Shown in pieces: positions 1-9,810 of a DNA stretch of 64,000 bases. The DNA comes from Dichotomopilus funicola. Taxonomy: Eukaryota > Ascomycota > Sordariomycetes > Sordariales > Chaetomiaceae. The notes beneath the pieces were generated by a model. That model did not search any database, was not told where the DNA came from, and was given only the letters and a program-made list of their open reading frames with translations. The stretch covers positions 62,001 through 126,000 of the forward strand of contig NW_026944071.1 in the NCBI RefSeq assembly GCF_033296635.1, read 5' to 3'. The position numbers were made by a program, and so were the translations under genes. Within the stretch, counting starts at the first letter, position 1. Each line of letters opens with the position of its first letter.

Positions 1-1018
1 AATCTCTCGTCGGCAGCACGATCAGGCCCCGCAGCCTCGTGATGCGGCTTTGGCTGACGTCGTGAACCATCGGGAGGACGTAGGACAGGGTTTTCCCGGA
101 GCCAGTAGGTGCGGCGACTACCACGTCCCCTTGCCTGTCAGGAGACGGTAGTAGTAGGGGCAAGACCGCTGTCTGTACCGCGAACGCACCCCCAAATCCC
201 TTGGATTCAAGGACTTTAGACGACTCCGCAGAGATCCCCAATTTGGTAAACGGCCGTGTGATACCCGGGCCCACGCGGACCGGGGAAGCAAGCCATGGCG
301 GGAGTGTTTCATATGTGAGTTTCGACTCGTCGAATATCACGGGCTCGGGTTGGGGCAGAGGCTCGAGCCCGTGCTCCTCCGCAGGTTCCGACTCTTCCTC
401 GTCGGAATCCTCGACTCCCTCCTTAACCTGCAAGGCTTTTTGCACCTTTTCAAACACTCCCTTATGCCTCTGCCGGATACTGTCGTCCTCGGCGTCAAAC
501 ATTGAGGTATCGCCGTCCCTATCTATCGTCTTCTTTTTCTTCTTCTTATCGCGCTTCGGTCTTTTTTCCGCTGAGTTTGGCACGGGTTCCGCGTCGGCGT
601 CTGGTAGTACATCACCATTGGCCGCGGGTTGAGTTTCTGGTACTGTATTCTCCTCGGCGGTCACAGTCTTCTCGCGTTGACGTGACTTAGACTCCTCCCC
701 AGCCCCGTGTTCGGTCACATCCTTGCCCCTCTTCGACTTGGTCTTTTTGGACTTCTTGTTTTCCCCACACCCCGGCAATTCTTCGTCTAGCGTTCGAGCC
801 CGCTTGCTGTGATCGATTGGTGGGAGATCGGCGTCGTTGAAGACAATTCGTTGTGGTTGCGGGGGCGCAGATGGGGCCGGTTCTGCTGGGGCTTGGCCAG
901 GAATGTAGCGAGAGTAAGGTTGCGCAGCGGAGAAGTTGGCTACGGGAGCAGCTGGTTGGGTTTGTGATTGGTCGACGGTTGGCCTTCCCTTGGTGGGAGG
1001 AATATACCGGTTGTACAT
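1..1018 (-). CDS. DBP6: DEAD-box RNA helicase DBP6-like, 3' part outside window
   Basis: ATP-dependent RNA helicase of the nucleolus; the Dbp6 family acts in early 60S ribosome assembly. The start is the ATG at 1018 and the frame stays open to the left edge, so about 339 N-terminal residues are seen. The first 60 residues are Pro/Gln/Ala-rich (MYNRYIPPTKG at the start). Two Lys-rich blocks and acidic Glu/Asp stretches follow, as in known Dbp6 N-terminal extensions. Near the edge comes the helicase core: a Q-motif-like FAVQTAVLPLLL, motif I APTGSGKT (about residues 303-310) and motif Ia ending PTRD. Motifs II-VI lie outside. The family is certain; the Dbp6 assignment rests on the long acidic/basic extension and the sequence around motif I. 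It is divergent from the GPI transferase gene at 1642. Confidence 0.88.
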   Translation of the reverse strand, partial: MYNRYIPPTKGRPTVDQSQTQPAAPVANFSAAQPYSRYIPGQAPAEPAPSAPPQPQRIVFNDADLPPIDHSKRARTLDEELPGCGENKKSKKTKSKRGKDVTEHGAGEESKSRQREKTVTAEENTVPETQPAANGDVLPDADAEPVPNSAEKRPKRDKKKKKKTIDRDGDTSMFDAEDDSIRQRHKGVFEKVQKALQVKEGVEDSDEEESEPAEEHGLEPLPQPEPVIFDESKLTYETLPPWLASPVRVGPGITRPFTKLGISAESSKVLESKGFGGAFAVQTAVLPLLLPSPDRQGDVVVAAPTGSGKTLSYVLPMVHDVSQSRITRLRGLIVLPTRD

Positions 1019-1641
1019 TCCGAAGGTTGGGACCAAGTTCCTTCAGTGGGGGCTGCGATCGTGGAAGTGAAGCTAGGTTGAATGTTCGCTCTTGCAAACG
1101 GGCATCTCGACCAAAAAAAAGTTCTGGCGATCCAGGATTCAGCACTTCTTGCCGGCAGAAAGTGGGGACTTTGTGGGTGGGGCGCGTCCCTCCTTCAGGT
1201 TTCATCCAGATTTGGCAGGCGGTGTCCCTGACTCCCATGGGCAGCATCTTGCTCGGGGCTGGGCGGTGTCTCTTTTGAACACCTACCTATCGTCATGGAT
1301 CCGTACCGCTGTTGTGAATGATTGAGGAAAAGAATAGAAAAGCCCGAATCGGTCGTGACTACTTCGTAGTTACTTCGTAACGTTATCCAGTTACGACCCA
1401 AACAGTTCAGTCATACCCCAGGGGTGGTCGCATCAGAGTACCCGTCGAGTTGTCACTGCCCCGAAGTCACCCCTGCCAAGCAGACAGGGGACTGCTGGGC
1501 TCAACAACACGCAGCATTTCAATCAACTTTCACCTCGGAACACACCAATCTCGGATCTCACACCGTGATCCCACATCGCCAACCCACTACGAAACTGGCC
1601 CCCATCTCTGGGGAAAATGACACCCAAGGGTGCCAGCAATC
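1019..1641. promoter_or_regulatory. Divergent intergenic region, DBP6 / PIG-A
   Basis: This 623-bp gap separates two outward-facing genes and must hold both promoters and 5' leaders. I saw no RNA gene, repeat or convincing extra ORF in it. A long open frame ahead of 1642 lacks an ATG in good position and reads out of frame with the PIG-A protein. Confidence 0.6.
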
Positions 1642-3159
1642 ATGGCGCCCACATACAACATCGCTATGGTTAGCGATTTTTTTTTCCCGCAACCTGGCGG
1701 CGTTGAGAGCCACATTTACCAACTGTCATCCAAACTTCGAGATCGCGGCCACAAAGTCATCATCATCACACACGCGTACAAGGGCCGCACCGGCGTACGC
1801 TATCTCACCAACGGCCTAAAAGTGTACCACGTTCCCTTCTTTGTGCTGTACCGCTCTGCCAGCTTCCCAACCGTCTTCTCTTTTTTTCCCATTTTCCGCA
1901 ATATTGTCCTCAGAGAGCGCATCGACATTGTCCACGGTCATGCCTCCCTCAGCAGCCTGTGCCATGAGGCTATCCTCCACGCCAGGACCATGGGCCTGCG
2001 GACTGTGTATACGGATCATTCGCTTTTTGGCTTTGCGGATGCCGCCAGCATATTCGCCAACAAGTTACTCAAGTTCAGTCTCAGTGATGTGGATCATGTC
2101 ATATGCGTGAGCCACACATGGTAAGACGATTTTCACTTTGCTTTTACCTACTTCACGGCCCGCTAATACCACTCCAGTAAAGAGAACACGGTACTTCGAG
2201 CGTCACTCGACCCATTAATGGTCTCCGCCATCCCCAATGCCGTGGTGGCGGAAAACTTCAAACCCCTCGACTACACAGAACCATCACCACGATCCTTCGC
2301 CCCTCACCATCCACCGCCAGCTCGGCCCCTTGGTCCGCATGACATGATCACCATCGTGGTGATATCCCGTCTCTTCTATAACAAGGGCACGGATCTTCTC
2401 ACCGCGGCCATCCCACGAATCCTGGCCAACCACCCCCACACCCGCTTCATCATTGCCGGCGACGGGCCCAAGGCCATTGACCTGGAGCAAATGATCGAGC
2501 AAAACGTGCTCCAAGACCGCGTTGAGATGCTCGGTCCCATCCGCCACGAAGAAGTCCGCGACGTCATGGTGCGCGGCCATATCTACCTGCACCCCTCCCT
2601 CACCGAAGCCTTCGGCACTGTCATCGTCGAAGCCGCCAGCTGCGGGTTATACGTGGTCTGCACACGCGTCGGTGGCATCCCCGAAGTGCTCCCATCTCAT
2701 ATGACCGTCTTCGCTAAGCCCGAAGAGGACGACCTGGTCACAGCTACCGGCAAAGCCATCGCCTCGATGCGCGCCAACAAGGTGCGCACCGAGCTGTTCC
2801 ACCAGCAGGTGAAGAGTATGTATTCGTGGACCAACGTTGCCATGCGGACCGAGCGCGTGTACAACGGTATATCCGGCGCGATTAGCGAGGCTGAGTTCTA
2901 CGGGTACGACGCTGCCAATGGCGCTGGGAGTTGGAGCGCCACACGGGGCCGTTCCGGCGTGCAGAGTTTCGCGCTCATCGACCGGTTGAAGAGATACTAC
3001 GGATGTGGTATCTGGGCCGGGAAACTGTTTTGTCTGTGTGTCATTGTGGACTATCTCATATTCTTGGCGCTGGAGTTGTGGTTCCCGCGAGAGAAAATTG
3101 ACGTTTGTCCCGACTGGCCAAGGAAGGAGAGAAAGGTAGATGGGAAGGATGCAGGGTGA
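1642..3159 (+). CDS. GPI3: GPI GlcNAc transferase catalytic subunit (PIG-A/Gpi3/Spt14)
   Basis: Catalytic subunit of the ER complex that moves GlcNAc from UDP-GlcNAc to phosphatidylinositol, the first step of GPI-anchor synthesis. Exons 1642-2120 and 2178-3159, joined over a 57-nt GTAAGA...CAG intron, give 486 residues. The start ATG at 1642 yields MAPTYNIAMVSDFFFPQPGG, the highly conserved N-terminus of the family. GT4 features follow: VESHIYQL, HGHASLSSLCHEA, TDHSLFGF, the acceptor-side ISRLFYNKGTDLL and the donor-site block HPSLTEAFGTVIVEAASCG. A hydrophobic segment near the C-terminus (LFCLCVIVDYLIFLALELWF) fits the single membrane anchor. Two GPI-type surface proteins (16364, 39530) in this window would be clients of the pathway. 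Confidence 0.96.
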
Positions 3160-3471
3160 ATTGGTGAGCGAAATGGCTGGCATGTCCTGGGAGAATTGAG
3201 AGCCTTGTCCAAAGCCTTGTCCAAACATTCGATATCAACTGCGGGGCTCAACGCCTGAGCAGCCCAATCAACTATGCATCTATCAGCTGCGGGGAGCCTT
3301 TTCCAGGCAAGTCACCATCGTCAATGTCGTAAAAACAACTACAAAATAATTCCTTGTCAATTCAACGGTTCCGTTCATCCATCATAGGGGTTTCCAAGGC
3401 AAGAAAGATATCGATTAAAGTTCAAAGATCCCGAGTCAAAAGATCCTCCCGAGTTGAGCAAATCCCCCATA

Positions 3472-3600
3472 ATGCAGCAGTCCCGAGCCCCAGGTTCCTC
3501 GGGCCTCACAGGCGGCGAAGTACTGAATGGCGTCGTTCTCCTCGAAGACTGGCCCTCAGTTGGCCTTAACAAGAGATCGCTGTTGGGGAAGCTTTCATGA
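3472..3600 (+). CDS. Upstream ORF of 42 codons, stop overlapping next start
   Basis: ATG at 3472 opens a 42-residue frame (MQQSRAPGSSGLTGG...) whose TGA at 3598-3600 overlaps the ATG at 3597 of the coiled-coil gene as ATGA. I see no domain. It may be a translated upstream ORF, or the true first exon of the next gene with a splice I could not find. No plausible donor/acceptor pair joins the two frames. Confidence 0.35.
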   Translation: MQQSRAPGSSGLTGGEVLNGVVLLEDWPSVGLNKRSLLGKLS

Positions 3601-5049
3601 AGCTGGACGCATCCCAAGTATCGAAACTCTCACCTGACGCTCTCGGGGAGAAGTTACGCCGCCGGCCGCAGGTTTATCACGACTTGTCGGACGCGGCACG
3701 GTCCTGTCTGTTCCACGTTGTGGACCACAATACGATGCACCTACCTCCGAGAATCTCTCAAGCGATTTACGGAGAATTCTTCGATGGCTCCTACGTGTCA
3801 CATCCCCCCTGTTACATCACCAAAGAGTCTACGTGCCCGTCATCTGTACCAGACGATATGTGGCACAATACCATTCGGGCGAGAGAACATCATCAAGCTT
3901 TACAGCACCTTGCTGGACGATGGCTATGACGGCGTTGCCGATAGCCCCGTCAAGGCTGCGGTTGAGGCGATTGAAAATTATCGGGATGATATACGCCGCA
4001 CTGCGGAGCGTGTCCGCGAGTGGAGGGTCAAATACGAGGCGGAGAGCGGTCGGCGGGCTAAATTGGAGACGACGGTGCGGGAACTCACTGCCAAACTGGA
4101 AGGGTTAACGGCACAAATTGATCATGATGGTAAGTTTCGAAAGGACCCTGCGAACTTAGAGATCAAGTCATTGACGTAAATTCCAGGAATCAACCTAAGC
4201 CCGCTGCGCAGCCGGCCGTCCAGCCCCTTCAGCTCTTCCAACATAAATGACCTCTTCCACTCCTCCGGGCCGGCTAAAGAAGAAGAAGGACAAGGCCCCG
4301 ATGACCGGACCTCCGCCGTCATCAAGAGCCTCGCTAGCCAACACACCGCTGAGCTGCAGCAGCTCATGCAGGACTACGAGACTCAACTTGCACAGCTGCG
4401 TGTTGCGCACAAGTACGACAGGCTACGGGATGAGAGACGCCACCTGGAGGAGTTGGAACGGTTTCGAGAAATTGAGGGGTTACTAGTGAAGGAGGTTGAG
4501 GTCGAAAGAGAGAGGGAAGAAAGGGAAAATCTAGAAACAAAAGTAAAGGAGGTGGCAAAGGAGGACAAAGAAAACGGTGGAGAGGAGGAGGTAATAGAAG
4601 AGGATAAAGAAAACGATATACAAGAGGAGAGGGAAGAAGAGATGGTAACGAAGGAGGGGGAAACGGAAGAAATGAAAAGAATAGTGGAGGAACAAATTAA
4701 GAGGGAAGAGATGGCAGTTATAAGTACCATGAGGGAGAAGGCGGAACGAAAGGAAAGGGAAGACGAGACGGCGACGGAGAAAGGGGGGAAGGGAGATATG
4801 GAAAGAATAGTGGAGGAACGAACTCAAAGGGAAAGGGAGAGAGAGATGGAGAGGCAGATGGAAAGGGAAATGAGGCGGAAAAGGGAGAAGGAAAAGATGA
4901 GAGAAATAGAAAGGGAAATGCGGCGGAAAATGGGCCAGTGCAGGACGAAGAAGATGATGATCGAGGTGGAAAGGGAAATGGAGCAGAAATATGGGAAGGA
5001 AACGATTAGGCAGTTGTTAAAAGAGTATTATGGTGAAAGAGAGGTATAA
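3597..5049 (+). CDS. Highly charged coiled-coil protein, function unknown
   Basis: Not recognised. The best model has exons 3597-3794, 3853-4129 and 4187-5049 (445 residues). The second intron (GTAAGT...CCAG, 57 nt) is convincing. The first (GTGTCA...CCAG, 58 nt) is inferred because it restores one frame across 3794-3853. The N-terminal 60 residues are mixed-charge (LSPDALGEKL); residues 85-155 form an amphipathic helix-rich part (AVEAIENYRDDIRRT). From about residue 215 the protein is almost only Glu, Arg, Lys and Met, with REREREMERQMEREM-type runs typical of a long single alpha helix or coiled coil. The DNA of this part is strongly purine-biased on the coding strand. The 3' end lies about 370 bp from the convergent SDR gene. 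Start choice is uncertain because an upstream ORF overlaps it. Confidence 0.6.
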
Positions 5050-5416
5050 AGCGTTCATGGCGCTGGTTACGATTTGCAGCCGATCTTGGATCGGAGGAAG
5101 AACAGGAGAATCCATTTGGGTTAAATCTGCAGATATACTGACCCCGGTTGAGGATAGACCCAAGCGGGGAGGATTCCATTGTGGATAGGGTCAGGTCAAT
5201 ATGTTCCTCGAGTCATAATTAAACCCCATTACAGAGCAAGAGGACCATGGCATATGACCTGGGAAAGAGGGTGCGTTGGATGATGATGCATGGGCCGTAT
5301 TGAAAAGAAATTCAATGGTAACGTCTCCAAAATTTCTCAGTTGGAATGCTCGAAGCTGTCCTACCTTGGTAACATACATTCTGGTATATAATTACGCATA
5401 CCCGGTACGCAGACCA

Positions 5417-6275
5417 TTACTTCAGCCCCCCGCTCAACAATACACTCTGCCCAGTCAAATACCCCGTCTGACAAAACATCAGCACCACATTCGCCACCTC
5501 CTCCGGCGTTCCCAACCTCCCCACCGGAATGTTCCTCACATCTCCCGGCGTGCCTTCCACAAACTTTTCATCCGGAATCATGCCCGTGTCCCCAATCATC
5601 GCCGGCGCCACGTCATTCACCGTGATTCCATCCTTGGCATGCTTCCCCGCCAAGCTCTTCATCAGCCCGTGCAACCCAGCCTTGCTGGCAGCGTAATGGC
5701 ACCCGTTAATCCCGCCTCCGCGCGCGGCAAGCGAAGAAACGAAGATGATCCGACCCCATCCCCGGGCCGTCATGCCCGGGATACTGAGCTTAGAGAGGAT
5801 GAAGGCTGCGCGCAGGTTGACGCTGAGCGTGTAGTCGAACTCCTCGAGACTGATGTCGGCAATGTCCGGGATGCGCTTGCCGTGCCCGGCGTTGGAGATG
5901 AGGATATCTGGGCCGTCTTGGCCGTGGGATGTGCGAATGTCGGCGAAGAGGGTTTCGATGTCGGAGGCGGAGCTGACGTCGACTTTGTGCATGGATATGC
6001 GGCCGGGGTCAGTACGGGGTGACTGTCTCGTGTGTAGGGACGCGAGCTCGTTTCCGAGATTGAGGATGCCGTCCTTGTTGCTGGAGTATGTCAGGGCGAG
6101 GTGGGCGCCCTGAAGGTAGAGCGCTTTGGCACAAGCAGCTCCGATCCTAGGTGTGTTAGGTTAAATATATTGGTTTAAAACAAGGCCTGGAATCCAGGGC
6201 AAACCGTTAATACCCTCCTGAAGCACCTGCTATTACGGCGAGTTTTCCCGCGATCTCGTTATTGGGAGCAGGCAT
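5417..6275 (-). CDS. Short-chain dehydrogenase/reductase (FabG-like)
   Basis: NAD(P)-dependent oxidoreductase of the classical SDR family, substrate unknown. Exons (minus strand) 6275-6214 and 6146-5417 give 263 residues; the 67-nt intron splits the nucleotide-binding glycine motif, which reads GASGGIGAACAKAL once joined. Further family marks are the ISNAGHG strand-4 motif, a catalytic Ser in FVSSLAARGG and YAASK with the catalytic Tyr and Lys. The C-terminal part holds RLGTPEEVANVV and a LTGQSVLLSGG tail, as in 3-oxoacyl-ACP-reductase-like SDRs. No targeting signal is seen. It converges on the coiled-coil gene to its left and diverges from the GNAT gene to its right. Confidence 0.93.
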
Positions 6276-6814
6276 TTTGGTCCGCAGTGCTCGCTTAAAT
6301 TATGCCAATATTTGTGTGAAGTAACTCAGACATAGAAGCCTCCGTTGAGATTATCAAGAGTTGCTCTTGTCCTCTACTTGACTAATAAACTTATTGGGAC
6401 CAATACTGGATGAGATGAACCTCAGAACCGTTGCGTGTGGTCAGGATAACCCCACCAAGACCCTGCAGAATACCCCGCAGCGTCAGAAACGGCGCCGATC
6501 TGACGACGGCGTTCTCGCCACGGGCAACCTCCTAAGTCAAAGAGCATGTTAGAGAGGCAAGAGGCAAGAGGGGCGCGGGAGTAAGTAGGTTGGAGTCAGA
6601 TGGTTGGAGATATTATGGGTTGAAATGCCCAAATTGGGAAGGTATCGTTTCGCGCAGTGGAGACTCCATTTTGAATGTGATATTTATTTTGCCTCTCAAT
6701 ATTCTTCAACGGCCGTTACCGCAACCCTCACCAAAAAAAAAAGAGAAAGAAACACAAAGGAACAACTCTAAACACCCCATTTAAGTCTCAACACCGGTAA
6801 AATAACCCGTCAAC
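6276..6814. promoter_or_regulatory. Divergent intergenic region, SDR / GNAT
   Basis: This 539-bp gap lies between outward-facing genes. I see no RNA gene or coding signal. A short poly-A run (about 6735-6746) sits roughly 70 bp upstream of the GNAT start. Confidence 0.5.
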
Positions 6815-7738
6815 ATGGGCACTTCCGGCACACCCTTCATCGCCCTCCTCGAGCCCACCGCTCTCCCCTGGGAGCGCCACTCCCCTCCCGATGAGCAACC
6901 CCACGCGGCGTCGATCCCACGTACTTTTATCGACGCCATGAAGGTGCGCACGGAAGTCTTTGTGCAGGAACAGCAGATCCCTCAGGAGAACGAGTTCGAC
7001 TCCGATGACGCCCGCTGCGCGCATTGGGTCATCTACGCCTCTGTCAACAAGACCGTCCAACCCGCCGTAACCGACCCGGCCACGGGCGAGATCTTGCGCC
7101 CCCGCCAAAGCGAGACGCAGTCGCTGCCTATCGGCACGCTCAGGCTGGTGCCGTTCCCGCATGCTCCGCACCCTGTCAACGGCGGGGTTTATGTTGATGA
7201 GAAGTTGGTTTCCGTGTCTTCCGAGTCTTCCACGGCTTCTACTACAGTAGCAACCTCAACAGCAGCAGCAACTGCGTCAGAAGTCACCGAGTCCAAGGAA
7301 CCCGCTCCCATTCCCCCAAAACCTACCTTCGCCCCAGATCGTCCCACCGCTTTCCACGACGGCATCGAGCCCTACGTCAAGCTCGGCCGGCTCGCTGTGC
7401 TCCGCGAGTTCCGCGGCCGCGGCATCGCCGCCCAGCTCGTGCACGCAGCACTGGACTGGATACGGACGCACCCAGATTACTTTGACCCGAGCCCGACCGA
7501 GCGCGGGTTTGAGCAATTGGGGATGGAGCAGCCGGGGAGCGCGGCGGCTGGGGTGCCGGCGACGCCGCCGAAGTGGAATGGGTTGGTGTGTTGTCATGCG
7601 CAGGAGGGTGCGGTCAAGGCTTGGAAGAGGTGTGGGTTTCAGGTGGATGAGGGGATGGGGAAGTGGTTTGAGGAGGGGATTCCGCATGTGGGAATGTTTT
7701 TGAGAGTGGAGGTGGATAGGAGTGTGAAGAAGGTTTGA
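6815..7738 (+). CDS. GNAT-family N-acetyltransferase
   Basis: Acetyl-CoA-dependent N-acetyltransferase, acceptor unknown. It is intronless with 307 residues; the start ATG at 6815 has the context CAACATGG. The N-terminal half carries MKVRTEVFVQEQQIP, the conserved beta-alpha entry of ElaA/YjcF-like GNATs. The acetyl-CoA pyrophosphate loop is LREFRGRGIAAQLV (about residues 196-209), preceded by LGRLAV. A Ser/Thr/Ala-rich insert of about 40 residues (130-170) splits the fold and is probably a surface loop. The end (VGMFLRVE) matches the last GNAT strand. The ElaA-like subgroup is a weaker call than the family. Confidence 0.88.
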   Translation: MGTSGTPFIALLEPTALPWERHSPPDEQPHAASIPRTFIDAMKVRTEVFVQEQQIPQENEFDSDDARCAHWVIYASVNKTVQPAVTDPATGEILRPRQSETQSLPIGTLRLVPFPHAPHPVNGGVYVDEKLVSVSSESSTASTTVATSTAAATASEVTESKEPAPIPPKPTFAPDRPTAFHDGIEPYVKLGRLAVLREFRGRGIAAQLVHAALDWIRTHPDYFDPSPTERGFEQLGMEQPGSAAAGVPATPPKWNGLVCCHAQEGAVKAWKRCGFQVDEGMGKWFEEGIPHVGMFLRVEVDRSVKKV

Positions 7739-8138
7739 GAGGAAAGGATTTGCGTTGAATTGTTGCTTTATTTCATTCCTTGGGCCTCGGCTTATGTCTC
7801 GGCCTGGTCATAGTGCCGTCTTTGGGGACTGTCTTGATACAGGCTACGGGCTAGATCGCGATACCATTTTCATCGTCACTTCTTTCTGTCACGAGCATCG
7901 GGATAGAAGCCATTAAACTCCACGTTATGAGCATAGCACATGACCACACACCACAAAGCCACAAGACGCCGTTCTTGTCAAAGATCACCATTTGCCCCCA
8001 TTTTTGCGAGACCCTAGTTGTGCCTGTGTGACAAGAATGCCATGCATCCCAGACCGTAACGCGCAAAAGTAGCCCCGTAATGATAGCCGTAAAACCTGTC
8101 CCGCCCCGGTCCAATATGCCTTCCACCAAAATAACCCT
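7739..8138. other. Convergent 3' region, GNAT / RPS5
   Basis: About 400 bp between two converging genes, presumably 3' UTRs. I see nothing else in it. Confidence 0.5.
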
Positions 8139-9069
8139 TTACCGGTTGCTCTTGGCCACACGCTCCAACTCGTCCTTCTTCTTGATGGCGTACGAGTTGC
8201 TGCTGCCCTTGGCAGCGTTGATCAGCTCCTCAGCAAGGCACTCGGCGATCGACTTGACGTTGCGGAACGACGCCTCGCGGGCACCGGTTGTGAGGAGAGC
8301 GATAGCCTGGTTGACACGGCGGAGGGGCGACACATCGACGGCCTGCCTCCGAACGGTACCGGCAGAACCGATACGGGTGCTGTCTTCGCGGGGGCCGCAG
8401 TTGACGATGGCGTCAACGGCAATCTGGATGGGGTTCTGGTCGGTCATAAGGTGGATCTGGAAGCATTGTTAGCAGGGTCTGTGTCTCGTGTCCCTAATTT
8501 CCCCAAAAATCTCGAGGCCGGTCCTTACGATCTCGAAAGCGTGCGCAACGATGCGGACGGCCAACAGCTTCTTGCCGTTGTTGCGGCCGTGCATCATCAG
8601 CGAGTTGGTGAGGCGCTCGATGATGGGGCAGTTGGCCTTGCGGAAGCGCTTGGCGGCATAACGGCCAGCAGAGTGAGGGAGGTAGACCGGGGACCGGATC
8701 TGAATGTAGTCGCTGCGAAATTCCCATTAGCCTCCAAGTCCCGCTGCAACGAAAATGTATCCCTCCCAAGCGATTCCGTCCTCCTCAATCGGAAAGTGGC
8801 CCTTGTTGTCGTCGCAAAATTGGAGAGTGTGGTCTTACGTCAGGGAAATGTCCCGGATCTCAACATCCTCGTAGCTCCAGCGGTCTGCAATTGGCAACAG
8901 GTTAGTGATGTCGTTCCCTAGATCGTGTTTTCGGTCGTCGACGGCATCTCGAATTGCGGTTGCGCGGGATTGACGTACTGAATAGCTTGACGCTGCCAAC
9001 CTCAGCGAGGACCTCCTTGGGGAGGACCTCGTAGCTGGAGGAGGCGACCTCGACTTCACCTTCAGACAT
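8139..9069 (-). CDS. RPS5: 40S ribosomal protein S5 (uS7)
   Basis: Small-subunit head protein that contacts the decoding region and E-site tRNA. Exons (minus strand) are 9069-8979, 8884-8839, 8712-8529 and 8456-8139, giving 212 residues, the usual fungal size. The splice-joined protein runs KLFNRWSYEDVEIRD, then SAGRYAAKRFRKANCPIIER, TNSLMMHGRNNGKK and LTDQ-type MTDQNPIQIAVDA, and ends KKKDELERVAKSNR, the family C-terminus. The three introns in a short highly expressed gene are typical of fungal ribosomal protein genes. It is head-to-head with RPS25. Confidence 0.98.
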
Positions 9070-9369
9070 TTTTGCGGTTGTCGGTTGGCTGAAAAGCTGA
9101 GGGTGGTGATGGATTAGGAGTTTGGCGTGCAGAACGACCGACACAGAAACCCTTGAAGCGTTGGTGGTGGTCGTGAATTTTTTGGTGGCCCCGCCAAGAG
9201 TGGTCTGGGCGGGCGTGCAGCCACTCACAACGCCACAATTGGTTAGGGCTCGGTTAACCTAAGCTTTGGCATCCGCCGGCGTTCGCGCTCTCCAGCCAAA
9301 AAAATCCCCGCCTTTGCGGCTCTACCATCGACTCCAACCTTCATTCAACCACCAGAACATACATTCAAA
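9070..9369. promoter_or_regulatory. Bidirectional ribosomal-protein promoter with telobox-like site
   Basis: 300 bp separate the start codons of RPS5 (minus) and RPS25 (plus). A TTAGGG core lies at 9243-9248 in the context GGTTAGGGCTCGG, about 170 bp from the RPS5 start and 125 bp from the RPS25 start. In several fungi Tbf1 binds telomere-like TTAGGG sites in ribosomal protein promoters; that role here is inference. Confidence 0.5.
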
Positions 9370-9810
9370 ATGGCTCCCGCAGCAGCTGGTGCGAAGAAGC
9401 AGAAGAAGAAGTGGTCCAAGGGGAAGGGTAAGCGCATCATTTTCGCAATCGGAGCCATTTAACGCATCGCGTCGAACGACCACTAACGCTGCCATCTCCA
9501 ATCCAGTCAAGGACAAGGCCCAACACGCCGTCATCCTCGACAAGGCCACTTCCGACAAGCTCTACAAGGACGTCCAGTCGTACCGCCTCGTCACCATTGC
9601 CACCCTCGTCGACAGGCTTAAGATCAATGGCTCCCTCGCTCGGAGGTGCCTGAAGGACCTGGAGGAGAAGGGGCAAATCAAGCAGGTCGTGGGTCACAGC
9701 AAGATGAAGATCTACAGTACGTGGTGTTTTTGAAGTTCCAGCGAAGAGATGCATCGAATCTGGTTGCTAACGAAGAAACCGCAGCTCGCGCTGTCGGTGC
9801 GGCCGAGTAA
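9370..9810 (+). CDS. RPS25: 40S ribosomal protein S25 (eS25)
   Basis: Eukaryote-specific small-subunit protein near the tRNA E/P region. Exons 9370-9427, 9507-9716 and 9785-9810 encode 97 residues. The N-terminus MAPAAAGAKKQKKKWSKGK is the usual basic tail. The body has VKDKAQHAVILDKATSDKL, RLKINGSLARRCLKDLEEKG and HSKMKIYTRAV, matching the winged-helix core. The last exon holds only eight codons and a stop. Its promoter is shared with RPS5 on the opposite strand. Confidence 0.98.
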
